Shown: piece by piece, positions 45,701 to 54,653 of the stretch | Layout of the letters: every line of letters starts with the position of its first letter | Position numbering within the stretch: the stretch's first letter is position 1 | Notes under the pieces: model-generated | What the model was told of the DNA's origin: nothing | Databases searched by the model: none | The model's input: the letters and a program-made list of their open reading frames with translations, nothing else | Position numbers and translations under genes: made by a program | NCBI GenBank assembly: GCA_030145275.1 | Contig: JAQYVV010000008.1 | Span: forward strand, 1 to 64,000 | Direction: 5' to 3' | From: Desulfurivibrionaceae bacterium | Lineage (GTDB): Bacteria > Desulfobacterota > Desulfobulbia > Desulfobulbales > VMSU01 | DNA length: 64,000 bases

Positions 45701-46783
45701 AGTAAATAGGCCTTGATGAATGGTTCAAGGTTGCCATCCAGTACGCTATCAACGTTGCCAACTTCAAAATTGGTGCGATGGTCTTTTGCCAGCCGGTAGG
45801 GTTGCAGAACATAGGAGCGGATTTGACTGCCCCAGCTGATCTCTTTTTTGTCTCCATGTAACCCCTGCTGGTCCTCCTGCTGTTGTTTCTTTTCCCTTTC
45901 GTATAGTTGCGCCTTCATCATTTTCATGGCGGTATCTTTGTTGCGGTGCTGGGAGCGCTCGTTTTGACATTGGGTCACAATTCCTGAAGGTAGATGGGTG
46001 AGCCGAACGGCGGAGCTTGTCTTGTTGACATGTTGTCCACCCGAACCGCTAGCCCTGTAGGTGTCAACTCTAAGGTCTTTTTCGTTTATTTCAACAATGA
46101 TTTCGTCGTTTAATTCGGGGAAGACAAATACAGAGGCAAAGGATGTATGCCTTCTTTTATTGGTGTCAAAGGGGGAGATACGGACCAAGCGGTGGATTCC
46201 CATTTCAGAACGTAAATAGCCGTACGCATATCGTCCCGTTACCATGATGGTTACATTTTTCACCCCCGCCTCATCGCCGGGAAGAATGTCGAGGATTTTT
46301 GTGGCAAAACCCTTGGCCTCTGCCCACCTGAGGAACATGCGAAGCAGCATGTTGGTCCAATCCTGGGCCTCTGTCCCGCCTGCTCCGGCGTTGATCGAAA
46401 GCATGGCGTTGTTGGCGTCATGTTCTTGACTGAACATGCATTCCAGTTCAATGGCATCGACTTTTCCTTGCAATTTGTCTAGCAGCAGGGAGGCTTCTTC
46501 CTCTGTTTCCGAGTCTTTCTCTTCGAAAGAGAGTTCGTAGAGCAGTTCAGCCTCTTCCCATATACTGTAACAATTCTCCCAGTTATCAACGCTCTCCTGG
46601 ATGATCCCCATTTTTTTCTGAATTTGGGCAGCTTGAGCGGTATTTTCCCAAAAATTGGGGGAGAGGGTCTGTTTTTCGAGAATTATAAGGTCTTCTTTCT
46701 TTTTATCTAAGTCAAAGATGACTCCGGAGTGAAAGTAAACGGCCTTTTAGATTATCAAGTTTTTGACGTATTTCTGCGTACAT
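45688..46783 (-). CDS. prfB: Peptide chain release factor 2 with programmed +1 frameshift
   Basis: RF2 of 364 residues once the frameshift is included. Zero-frame reading gives MYAEIRQKLDNLKGRLLSLRSHL and then CTT TGA C. Slipping +1 on CUU continues DLDKKKEDLIILEKQTLSPNFWEN into the main body. The body has GAGGTEAQDW, YGYLRSEMGIHRLVRISPFD, GSGGQHVNKTSSAVRLTHLP (the GGQ loop that hydrolyses peptidyl-tRNA) and SQHRNKDTA. AGGAG lies 6 nt before the ATG at 46783. The UGA lets RF2 limit its own synthesis. Without the frameshift only a 307-residue fragment appears. Confidence 0.95.
46711..46725 (-). other. RF2 programmed frameshift site
   Basis: CGGAGTCATCTTTGA followed by C: an internal Shine-Dalgarno-like GGAG just upstream of CUU UGA C, the same arrangement as in E. 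coli prfB. Reading continues in the +1 frame from GAC. Confidence 0.9.
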
Positions 46784-46796
46784 GGGGAACTCCTGT

Positions 46797-47092
46797 TAAT
46801 AAGTTGAAAGTTGCGAGATGCAAGTTGAAAGGGGGTGCATGCAAGATTGTTGAGGGGCAATAAGTCCGCAACAGTTTTTGCCAAGTTTTACATAATTTTA
46901 GTGCCTTATAGCTTAAATCCTGTCACAAAAACCGGGAATTCCAAAAAAGAACAATGCTCCCAATATGTTGCAGACCACTGTTAAGGCACTTATTTCCGGT
47001 TTATCCGGATTAGTTGTAATCCTATTCGTATAGGAATCTACTCTTGCCTTCCTTGCAACTTTCATCTTTCAACTTGCAACTTTTTTTTTACA
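46797..47092. repeat. Inverted AAGTTGAAAG-type repeats flanking prfB-lnt gap
   Basis: AATAAGTTGAAAGTTGCGAG and GATGCAAGTTGAAAG (46797-46834) face the inverted set CTTGCAACTTTCATC and TTTCAACTTGCAAC near 47052-47082. The same words occur at 23464-23490 after trpG. The 98-bp element copy 2 and a CCTATTCGTATAGG dyad lie between the arms. The right-hand arm overlaps the lnt 3' end. Confidence 0.5.
46896..46992. repeat. 98-bp terminal-inverted-repeat element, copy 2
   Basis: TTTTAGTGCCTTA to TGTTAAGGCACTTAT, matching the ends and length of 43165-43262. The interior is related but diverged (for example TTGCAGACCACTG versus TTACACTCTACTG). No coding potential. Confidence 0.6.
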
Positions 47093-48621
47093 AAAAAAAC
47101 AATTGGTATAAGTCCAAAGAGACAGAGCAAAGGGAAAAAGTGGCCATACTTGACAAAAGGGCTTGAGCCTTCTAGCAGAGGTAGGTCGGCTGTCATAGTA
47201 AAGGGCTCAAAAAGTGGTGAAAGCTCAATTTGGTTGCCCAGTGGATCGATAAAGCAACTTATGCCGGTGTTTGCGGCACGTGCAAGACTTTTTCTGTTTT
47301 CAACTGCTCTAAAAACAACCATGGCTAATTGTTGCCAGGGGGCGCTCGACTTTCCATACCAGGCATCGTTGGTCAGGTTCACCAGAAGATTTGCCCCGTT
47401 TTGTACCTCTTGTCGGGCCAGATCTGGGAAGATACTTTCGTAGCAAATAAGTACTCCAATCTCTGCCTTATGGCAAGAGATAGGTTCAAGTGAACTTCCA
47501 GGGCTAAAGTTACCCATGCTTTGTACGATGGGCATTGAGGAGGGTAGGTAGTCGCTGAAAGGAATGTATTCTCCAAAGGGAACAAGGTGCTGTTTGTCGT
47601 ATCGTGCAGTTGTGTAAGTCTTTCCATTACTGACAGGCAATTCCATTTTTATGGGGGTAAGTACAAAGGCGCTGTTATAGTAATTGATTGTTTTTGTTTC
47701 GGGTGAAATGACAAAATGGGGGGCGCCGGTTATAAAAACTGGGCCATTGGGTCTAAGGATAGATTCTTTAATTTGAGTAAAAAGGGGATGGTCAACAGGG
47801 AAAAAAGGCAGGGCGGTTTCAGGCCAAATGAGAAGTTCTGGTCTCTTTTCAGTTATCAGCTTATTTGACATGGAGAGATAGTTCTGAATCGTTTTGTCTT
47901 GCAGGGAGGGCAGCCATTTTTTGCTTTGGTCAATATTGCCCTGGGCAATACCTGTTGTTAATTTAGGACTTGTTTGAATTGTTTCTTCAAGAAGAGCAAA
48001 ACGGTAAGCACTATACGAAAAAGCCGTGGCGAGGATGAGGGCTGCCGGGAGAATTTCTTTTAAGAAAGTCGGTTTTGCGGGCCTTTGGCGATGTCGGATG
48101 ATTGAAAAAATCATGCAGTTGACAAGGACTATGAGAAAGGTAAGCCCGTGGTGCCCTGTGAGATCTGCCAGCTGAAGGAGCAAGGTGTTCTGGTATTGGG
48201 AGTAGCCCAGGTCCAGCCAGGGAAATCCAGTGAAAAGACGGGAGCGGAGGAAATCAAGGGCAACCCAAAGTGGAGGAGCAACCCAGAGTAGAGGGATACT
48301 ATTTTTTACCCAGGCCAGACCGGCGCAGAAAACGGCCAGGTAAAGGCTCATGTATAGGGAGAGGAGAACGAGGGCCGGAAATGTCAGTAGAGGCGAGAGA
48401 TTGCCGTATTTTCCGAGGACTATTAGTATCCAGTAGAGGAGCGGGATATAGTACAGGACACCGCTAAATAAACCAATTTTTGCGGCTTTTTTAGGCTGGC
48501 ACCTGTCTGCCGCCAACAGAAGTGGAACCAGTGCAACCCACATCAATGGGGCCCAGAAGAATTCGCCGGGACTTGCGAAAAAGAGAAGGAAGCTGGTGGC
48601 GATGGCCAGGGAAAAAGGCAT
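47062..48621 (-). CDS. lnt: Apolipoprotein N-acyltransferase
   Basis: A 519-residue inner-membrane enzyme that adds the third acyl chain to lipoproteins. The N-terminal half has about six helices (~1-200). The C-terminal nitrilase-like domain (~220-490) carries catalytic Glu in WPETALPFF, Lys in KQHLVPFGEYIPF, and Cys in CYESIFPD. A last helix (~493-512) completes the family layout. It lies downstream of corC, as in E. coli. Confidence 0.92.
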   Translation of the reverse strand: MPFSLAIATSFLLFFASPGEFFWAPLMWVALVPLLLAADRCQPKKAAKIGLFSGVLYYIPLLYWILIVLGKYGNLSPLLTFPALVLLSLYMSLYLAVFCAGLAWVKNSIPLLWVAPPLWVALDFLRSRLFTGFPWLDLGYSQYQNTLLLQLADLTGHHGLTFLIVLVNCMIFSIIRHRQRPAKPTFLKEILPAALILATAFSYSAYRFALLEETIQTSPKLTTGIAQGNIDQSKKWLPSLQDKTIQNYLSMSNKLITEKRPELLIWPETALPFFPVDHPLFTQIKESILRPNGPVFITGAPHFVISPETKTINYYNSAFVLTPIKMELPVSNGKTYTTARYDKQHLVPFGEYIPFSDYLPSSMPIVQSMGNFSPGSSLEPISCHKAEIGVLICYESIFPDLARQEVQNGANLLVNLTNDAWYGKSSAPWQQLAMVVFRAVENRKSLARAANTGISCFIDPLGNQIELSPLFEPFTMTADLPLLEGSSPFVKYGHFFPLLCLFGLIPIVFFVKKKLQVER

Positions 48622-48680
48622 TTTCTTTGATAATTTGAAAAGAGTTGTATCCCGGCTGTACCGAGCAGAAAAAAGTTAGA

Positions 48681-48831
48681 GATCAATTAATTAAGTACAG
48701 CCAAGATTGCATAACCCCGAGTCCGTAAGCGTTTCAGGGGCACCCCGACGTGCGTGATCGAGCCACGCGATTATACCCCTGTATATCACGGGGCTCGATC
48801 ACGTGCAGGGGGGTGTTCATGGAGTGCTTAC
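48681..48831. repeat. Composite palindromic repeat, subfamily B copy 1
   Basis: The companion (~48681-48728, GATCAATTAATTAAGTACAG to GTCCGTAAG) joins a 107-bp palindrome (48725-48831, GTAAGCGTTTCAGGGGCACC to GGAGTGCTTAC). The inner part GATCGAGCCACGCG ... CTCGATC surrounds TATACCCCTGTAT. It has the same length and central TATAC-GTAT core as subfamily A but different terminal sequence. The palindrome begins 3 nt from the corC stop. Confidence 0.75.
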
Positions 48832-48834
48832 GAG

Positions 48835-49695
48835 TTAGCAGACCCTCTGGACTTTAACGGTATCTATTCGTCTTTTGCTGGCTGAAATGACCTGGAAACG
48901 TAAACAGTCCTGTTGGACATGATCGCCGGTTTCAGCAAGTCTGCCTAGCTTGGTTATGACAAGGCCGCCAACGGATTCATACGGGCCGTCTGGAAGTTCA
49001 ATTTTGAAAAAATCTTCAATCTCTTCAATGTCTATTTTTGCGTCAGTCAAGATGGTGTTCTCGTCGACGACCTTCCATCGCGTGTTTTCTTTGTCGGACT
49101 CATCTGTAATCTCACCAACAATTTCCTCAATAATATCTTCTAAGGTAATAAGCCCTCGCACGCTGCCAAATTCATCAGTTACAATGGCCATATGCATCTT
49201 TTTCTTTTTAAAGTCCGGAAGAAGATCCATGATCTTGTGGTTCTCCAGAACAAAAAGGGCAGGTTTGACAATCTCACCGGCTGCAGGAGGCTGATCCTTT
49301 GAGGTGCAAAATTGGAGAAGGTCTTTGGCGTGGAGGATACCGGCAATGTGATCGGGGGAGTCTGTATAGATCGGTAGACGGCTGATCCCCTTTTCAATGA
49401 TCAGGGCAACTAATTCAGGGATGGAGGTTGTGGAAGGCGCACAGACCATCTCTGTTCGGGGAGTCATGATCTCGTTGACCAATGTTTCTCTGAAATCAAT
49501 GATTGAGTTAAGCATCATCCCTTCTTGGGACGATATAATTCCTTGTTCTTCCCCGTCTTCAATGAGTTCTTGGATCTCATGGCCCAGGTCTTCGGCCGTG
49601 TCAGGCGATTTGTCAATGCCGAAGATTAGGAGAATTTTTCTGAAGAAGGAGAAGGGGCTCGATTCGGGCGAGGAGGGTTTGTCTGATTGGTGCAT
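48835..49695 (-). CDS. corC: CorC/HlyC-family CBS-domain protein (YbeX-like)
   Basis: A 286-residue soluble CorC/YbeX-type protein. Two CBS domains (~70-190, with IMTPRTEMVCAP, GISRLPIYTDSPDHIAGILHAKDLL, MAIVTDEFGSVRGLITLEDIIEEIVGEI) are followed by a CorC_HlyC domain (~205-280). It lacks the DUF21 membrane domain. In E. coli YbeX is tied to ribosome maturation and Mg/Co homeostasis. It heads a minus-strand series ending in phoH-ybeY. Confidence 0.9.
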   Translation of the reverse strand: MHQSDKPSSPESSPFSFFRKILLIFGIDKSPDTAEDLGHEIQELIEDGEEQGIISSQEGMMLNSIIDFRETLVNEIMTPRTEMVCAPSTTSIPELVALIIEKGISRLPIYTDSPDHIAGILHAKDLLQFCTSKDQPPAAGEIVKPALFVLENHKIMDLLPDFKKKKMHMAIVTDEFGSVRGLITLEDIIEEIVGEITDESDKENTRWKVVDENTILTDAKIDIEEIEDFFKIELPDGPYESVGGLVITKLGRLAETGDHVQQDCLRFQVISASKRRIDTVKVQRVC

Positions 49696-49915
49696 ATATG
49701 GGGTGTTTAAATTTGTTAGTATGGTTTTGAATTGGTTTTAATTTTCTTATGCGGTAGAGTATACAATAAAAGAGAACATGGCTAACAGAAAAGACTCTTT
49801 TACCTAGAAAAAAAATTGACGTCTCAAGGGAAAATCAGTATATCCCCCCTGAACATATAAATATGGTCTTCTTAAAAAACCACTTTCGTTGTTAACAGAA
49901 ATATAAGCTTTTTAT

Positions 49916-51310
49916 ATGAAAGATAAAGTATTGATTGCAAATAGAGGCGAGATTGCTGTCAGGATCATGCGCGCTTGTGATGATCTTGGCCTTGATTATG
50001 TGGTGGTCTATACCACTGCTGACGAAGATTCTCAGCACGTCCGTCTTAATAAGGATAACAATAAGGCCTATCGCGTTTCCAGCTATACGGACCCCAATGA
50101 TATTCTATCCGTTGCCGATTACACAAAATGTACGGCTATCCATCCTGGATATGGTTTTTTCTCCGAGGATTTCCGTTTTGCGCGCAGAGTCACGGTTCGG
50201 GATCGTTCTCTTACCTTTATTGGACCAAACTGGGAAGTTATTAAAAATCTTGGCGACAAAATTAACACGAAACGGGTCGCTAATCGTCTCGGCATTCCCA
50301 CAATTCCTGGTACCGATGGACCCATTTATAATGAAATGGAGGCGGAGGAAGTTGCCGCAGACCTTTTAGAGAGCCAAGCCCAGCAGGGCATTAAAGGCCC
50401 TTCTATTCTTGTCAAGGCTGCAGCTGGCGGCGGCGGCATGGGGATTGAAGAGGTCAAGCAGATCGAACAATTTCGCCGGGTCTACAGGCAGGTGCAAAAT
50501 TACGCTAAACGGCAGTTTGGCGATGGCGGGGTGCTGATTGAACAATGTCTGCGTGATTACAATCACCTGGAGGTCCAATTGGTGTGCAGTAGACATGGAG
50601 AGAGAGCCCATTTTGGCACCAGAAACTGTACTATTCAAAGTACCGGAAGGCAAAAGAGGGTTGAGGCGGCCCCCGGTTTTGATAACTCCTGTTTCTCCTA
50701 CGATTTTGACTCCAAAGAGGTTTTACGAAAAATTGTTGATTACTCCCTGAAGCTGGCTGATCATGTTAATTATGATAATGTCGGAACCTGGGAGTGGATT
50801 GTCGCACGTGATGGTCGTCCATATCTGCTTGAAGTCAACACCCGTATCCAGGTGGAAAACGATGTCTCGGCTAGGATCAGTTATCTCAAAGGAGAACAGC
50901 CTAATCTTATTCGTGAACAAATACGACTGGCCTTGGGTGAAAAACTAAAATACTCCCAAAAAGAGATCAAATTTAAAGGGTCCAGTATTGAGTTGCGCCT
51001 GGTTGCTGAAGATGCGTATCGGGGCTTTGCTCCGTGGATTGGCACAATTACTCAGTTTTCGTTTCCCAAAGAGGATTGGGCTGCCGTTTATACCCATGTT
51101 CCTTTTGACAGACCCTATATTATTCCAAGTGAATATGACCCCAACCTTGCTCTGTTATTGGTTTGGGGTGAGTCCATGGAGGAAGCCAAAAAGAGGGCCA
51201 GAGCCTTCCTTGATGCTACTGTTATCGAAGGCAATAATGCCAAGGGCGAACCTATTCTGACAAACGTAGCATATCTTAGAGAAAATTTAGACAGGTTGCT
51301 TACATTTTAA
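49916..51310 (+). CDS. accC: Biotin carboxylase, divergent paralogue (acetyl-CoA carboxylase)
   Basis: A 464-residue biotin carboxylase. VLIANRGEIAVRIMRACDD opens the preATP-grasp domain. The glycine loop is VKAAAGGGGMGIEEV (~162-176), then HLEVQLVCSRHGERAHFGTRNC, and the catalytic region EVNTRIQVENDVSARIS, where most family members have VEH; here the third residue is Asn. C-terminal GSSIELRLVAED matches Biotin_carb_C. It heads a four-gene set with a fused carboxyltransferase, carrier-like protein and biotin ligase, making it the acetyl-CoA carboxylase version rather than pycA. Confidence 0.87.
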   Translation: MKDKVLIANRGEIAVRIMRACDDLGLDYVVVYTTADEDSQHVRLNKDNNKAYRVSSYTDPNDILSVADYTKCTAIHPGYGFFSEDFRFARRVTVRDRSLTFIGPNWEVIKNLGDKINTKRVANRLGIPTIPGTDGPIYNEMEAEEVAADLLESQAQQGIKGPSILVKAAAGGGGMGIEEVKQIEQFRRVYRQVQNYAKRQFGDGGVLIEQCLRDYNHLEVQLVCSRHGERAHFGTRNCTIQSTGRQKRVEAAPGFDNSCFSYDFDSKEVLRKIVDYSLKLADHVNYDNVGTWEWIVARDGRPYLLEVNTRIQVENDVSARISYLKGEQPNLIREQIRLALGEKLKYSQKEIKFKGSSIELRLVAEDAYRGFAPWIGTITQFSFPKEDWAAVYTHVPFDRPYIIPSEYDPNLALLLVWGESMEEAKKRARAFLDATVIEGNNAKGEPILTNVAYLRENLDRLLTF

Positions 51311-51431
51311 TGCCCTGGTCGCTCAGTAACTTAGCAACACTTATCCCTTAAGCGGGAACAACCAATAGAAGAAAAAGGTGAAATTAGGATGCTGTTATGA
51401 TCCTAATTCCCACTCCTTATATAATTATATT

Positions 51432-53714
51432 ATGGAAGATATACTAAAACGCCTCACAAACCTTGAAGAGCGGATTGAATACCTTATTCAGATCAAAGAT
51501 GGTCAAGAGTGGGGCAACATCTCCGGACTTAAGGCAAAAATCGATACTTTTAAGAAGTCATTGTACGATTTTAGCGAAGAACAGATGGAGCTTGAAATGG
51601 TGCGTCTAGAGGAGTCCATTTCCTTTCTTGAGACCCGTTGCGAGGAAAATCTGACCTCCATGGACAGAGTGCGTATCGTGCGAAGTCCGTTGCGTTTTTC
51701 ACTGAAGGATATTCTGGAAAACGTCTACGAAGACTATACCGAATTGGGTGGTGAGGAAGAGGCAAATATAGATCCGGCCATGGTTGTGGCTAAGGCCAAT
51801 ATCATGCGGCGGGTCAAAAACAAATCCTACACCCAGCAGGTCATGGTTATCGGCCATGAAAAGGGGCACGGAGAGGAATACCGAAATGGGGGGTCCAGTA
51901 AACCTTGGGGCAATGAAAAGGCCATGCGTTTCATGCTGGTCGCCCAGACAGAGGGGATTCCTATCCACTTTTATGTTTTTACACCTGGTGCGTTTCCGGT
52001 GGAGGATTACCCCGGCGCAGGTCAGCAGATTGCCAGGAATTTATATTTGATGTGCAAGCTCCGGGTTCCGATGGTTTCCATAATCTCGGAAGGTGGTTCT
52101 GGAGGAGCTGAAGCGGTAGGCTTGTCTGATTTTCGTCTTATGTTCTCGCATGGTTACTATTCGGTTATCTCACCCGAAGGTGCTGCTGCCATAGAAGGTA
52201 AAATTCGCGAAGGGGAAAAGCTGCCAAAAGAGATGATTGAGACCTGTGCAGATCAGCTCAAAATCACTGCGCAGGACAATTTAAGGCTTGGTGCCATTGA
52301 TAGAATTGTCCAAGAACCGCCGCTCGGGGCAAAACGGGATGATTTCACCTTTTTTAAACAGTTAAAGCATGAGATGATGCGTGCGACTGATGAGGTGATA
52401 TTAAGAACTAAAAGTTTACGGGCTTTTAGGGCCTATGAGCTGAAAGTTAAAAAAGCCGAGGAAGATCTTCCTGTTTTACCCGAGGGAGACGCCAGTATTG
52501 AAGAACCACATATTGACATATCCTGGGATCTTCATGACGACGAAGTAAAACGATTGGTTGCGCTCAGGTCCAAGAAATATCGGGCCATGGCAGCAAATGC
52601 CTTTAGCACCAAAAGTACCGGTATGGATACACTGATGAAAAAGGTGCAAAACCGGTCAGCCCAAATTTACTACACTTTTCGATATGATATTTTAAAACAG
52701 CAGAAAAAGCAGGTTGAAAAAGTCATTAAGGATGTTTCAGGTGAAAGTTCAAGTTTTGTGACACGCTTAACAGCTCCTTTTTCTGCAGCATACAACTTTA
52801 TTTCTAAAAAACCGGCCGGTCGTCTACTTTCAAGAAAGAGTGCTTCCAGTACCTATCAAAATCTTGAACTTGAATTCGGGGACACCTATACTAGTCCTTT
52901 AGCCAACAAAGATAGGACGATCACCTGCCCTAATTCTGCCAAGAATGGCTGTAAAGATCTCTGGGTTCCTGATCTCTACGGTGAATTTTGCGGGGTGTGT
53001 GAGAATTGCGGCCACCATTTTCCTTTGGAATACCAATGGTATTTGCAGCATTTGTTTGATAAAGATTCCATCCGGGAGTTTAACGCCGATATTGGGGCGG
53101 GAAATCCTCTTAATCATGCAACCCTTAGAAAAAAAATAAAGGCCGCTAAAGCAAAAACTAATCGGCAAAGTAGTAATATAACCTTCCAAGCTAAGGTCAT
53201 GGGAGTGGAGCTTGTTGTCTCCATGCTGTATAATGATTTTCGTAACGGTACAGTTGGTGCAGCCGAAGGGGAAAAATTCGTCCAGGCCTGTGAGTTAGCA
53301 AGACTACAGCGTAAACCGCTTCTTGCTTATATCCACACCACCGGCGGAATCAGAATACAAGAAGGTACGATGGGAGTGATCCAGATGCCCAAATGTACCA
53401 TGGCCGTTCGCGAATATGTTGACAGTGGTGGTCTCTATATTGTGGTTTACGATAATAATTCCTACGCCGGACCGGTTGCAAGTTTTCTTGGCTGCTCCCA
53501 TTATCAGTTTGCCATAAGATCATGCCGCTTGGGGTTTGCGGGGCATCGGGTTATTCGCGAAACAACAGGAACGGACCTCCCACCTGACTATCATAGCGCC
53601 AGAAATGCCCTTAAGAGAGGGCATGTGCACGGCATCTGGGATAGGCGGGACTTTCGCCGGAATCTCCATAAATCCCTGATGACTATGGGTGGGAGAAATC
53701 TCTATTATCGGTAA
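51432..53714 (+). CDS. accAD: Fused acetyl-CoA carboxylase carboxyltransferase, alpha-beta order
   Basis: A 760-residue fusion from ATG 51432 (MEDILKRLTNLEERI); a GTG at 51378 would add 18 residues. The first half is AccA-like: coiled-coil N-terminus, ending in acyl-CoA site SEGGSGGAEAVG (~218-229) and YYSVISPEGAAAI. The second half is AccD-like, with a zinc ribbon at ~499-533 spaced C-x7-C-x12-C-x2-C-x2-C, wider than the normal C-x2-C pairs, then IHTTGGIRIQEGTMGVIQMPK and GFAGHRVIRETTG. Most bacteria encode AccA and AccD separately. No ribosome site is clear before either start. Confidence 0.85.
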   Translation: MEDILKRLTNLEERIEYLIQIKDGQEWGNISGLKAKIDTFKKSLYDFSEEQMELEMVRLEESISFLETRCEENLTSMDRVRIVRSPLRFSLKDILENVYEDYTELGGEEEANIDPAMVVAKANIMRRVKNKSYTQQVMVIGHEKGHGEEYRNGGSSKPWGNEKAMRFMLVAQTEGIPIHFYVFTPGAFPVEDYPGAGQQIARNLYLMCKLRVPMVSIISEGGSGGAEAVGLSDFRLMFSHGYYSVISPEGAAAIEGKIREGEKLPKEMIETCADQLKITAQDNLRLGAIDRIVQEPPLGAKRDDFTFFKQLKHEMMRATDEVILRTKSLRAFRAYELKVKKAEEDLPVLPEGDASIEEPHIDISWDLHDDEVKRLVALRSKKYRAMAANAFSTKSTGMDTLMKKVQNRSAQIYYTFRYDILKQQKKQVEKVIKDVSGESSSFVTRLTAPFSAAYNFISKKPAGRLLSRKSASSTYQNLELEFGDTYTSPLANKDRTITCPNSAKNGCKDLWVPDLYGEFCGVCENCGHHFPLEYQWYLQHLFDKDSIREFNADIGAGNPLNHATLRKKIKAAKAKTNRQSSNITFQAKVMGVELVVSMLYNDFRNGTVGAAEGEKFVQACELARLQRKPLLAYIHTTGGIRIQEGTMGVIQMPKCTMAVREYVDSGGLYIVVYDNNSYAGPVASFLGCSHYQFAIRSCRLGFAGHRVIRETTGTDLPPDYHSARNALKRGHVHGIWDRRDFRRNLHKSLMTMGGRNLYYR

Positions 53715-53802
53715 CGTAAGCGCTCCATGAACACCCCGCTGTACGTGATTAGTATGTTGGAGATCATTATCGGGCGCAGATAAAGTGCATCTTCTAAGTA
53801 AC
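53711..53802. repeat. Chimeric palindromic repeat (B left half, A right half)
   Basis: The left part GTAAGCGCTCCATGAACACC and onward to GTACGTGAT matches subfamily B (62008). The right part, from TAGTATGTTGG through TTATCGGGCGCAGAT to CTAAGTAAC, matches subfamily A (55675). It begins at the accAD stop codon. A lone A-type end GCTGAATAGATAC lies further right at 53962-53974. Confidence 0.65.
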
Positions 53803-53855
53803 AAAATCAGCGGCAACGAATAATTTAATGTGAAAACAAGAGGTTGCGGTGAGGG

Positions 53856-53905
53856 TGTAGGGTGGGCTGTGCCCACCATTACCGGTGGGCACAGCCCACC
53901 CTACA
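53856..53905. repeat. Perfect 22-bp hairpin, GGGTGGGC type
   Basis: TGTAGGGTGGGCTGTGCCC plus ACC, the spacer ATTACC, and the exact reverse complement. It has no T tract. Very similar GGGTGGGC...GCCCACCC hairpins are interspersed in many unrelated bacterial genomes (from memory), so this looks like a mobile or REP-like element. Confidence 0.75.
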
Positions 53906-54005
53906 CAGGTCGGAACTCCTTGTTACTTTTATAATAGAGGCCGGGTTCGCCCGGTTAGTACGCTGAATAGATACTTTTATTATTGATCCAGAACAAACAG
54001 GGCTT

Positions 54006-54653
54006 ATGCAAGACGAAATAAATTTTGACGATATAATCTCCAGTTATCGGGCTGATCCTTTTGATTATCACGATGTGTTTGCACCCCACACAGGCGTTAT
54101 AAAATTTAAGGTGGCATCAGGAGACGCTGTGGAAGGGGTAACAGGTGAATGGCATCATATTCCCGGTACTTTACTGTACAATTTGGAAAGGGAAAGAAAC
54201 CTCAAACCTATCACCTCTGTTACGAATGGAACTGTCTCTGAGGTGAATGGTGCGCTTGATGGAAAGTTTGTTGAGGCCGGAGAAAAAATTATGACTATCA
54301 AGCACCCTCTTAAAAAGAGAGAGATCATTGATAGCATTCTCAAGCAAGTTCTTTATATGTTTGAGGCTCCTGAGCGGGCCAAGTATTTTTTCTCACTTGA
54401 TATTCAAAGTAAAATTGAAAAATTTGGTCAACGTGCTGTCTCGGTCAAAAAAGGGGATGAGATTTTGACCATGTCACTGATGAAACGAGACACTCCTGTT
54501 TATTATGAAGGTGAGGCCGGTATTGTCCATTCGGTTTATTTTCATCCAGGAGACAGCATTGAGCAAGGCAAAGCAATGATAGGTATTTGCCCTCAGGAAA
54601 AACTCCCTCTTATCGAAAAAATTATTACCCGTGTCAAAGCAGAATGGGAATGA
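54006..54653 (+). CDS. Biotin carboxyl carrier-like protein with two hammerhead domains
   Basis: A 215-residue protein with two biotinyl/lipoyl-like segments. The first (~24-100) has FAPHTGVIKFKV and GTVSEVNGALDGKFVEAGEKIM but no MK site. The second (~145-195) has DEILTMSLMKRDTPVYYEGEAGIVHSVYFHPGDSI, where Lys160 is in SLMKR instead of the common EAMKM. Placed between the carboxyltransferase and biotin ligase, it is probably the carrier of this acetyl-CoA carboxylase. Whether it is biotinylated is uncertain. The next gene overlaps its end by 23 nt. Confidence 0.65.
   Translation: MQDEINFDDIISSYRADPFDYHDVFAPHTGVIKFKVASGDAVEGVTGEWHHIPGTLLYNLERERNLKPITSVTNGTVSEVNGALDGKFVEAGEKIMTIKHPLKKREIIDSILKQVLYMFEAPERAKYFFSLDIQSKIEKFGQRAVSVKKGDEILTMSLMKRDTPVYYEGEAGIVHSVYFHPGDSIEQGKAMIGICPQEKLPLIEKIITRVKAEWE

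Noticed and set aside
45688-46611. A 307-residue N-truncated release factor
   Set aside because: The missing N-terminus is present upstream in another frame, joined by the known CUU UGA C frameshift site.
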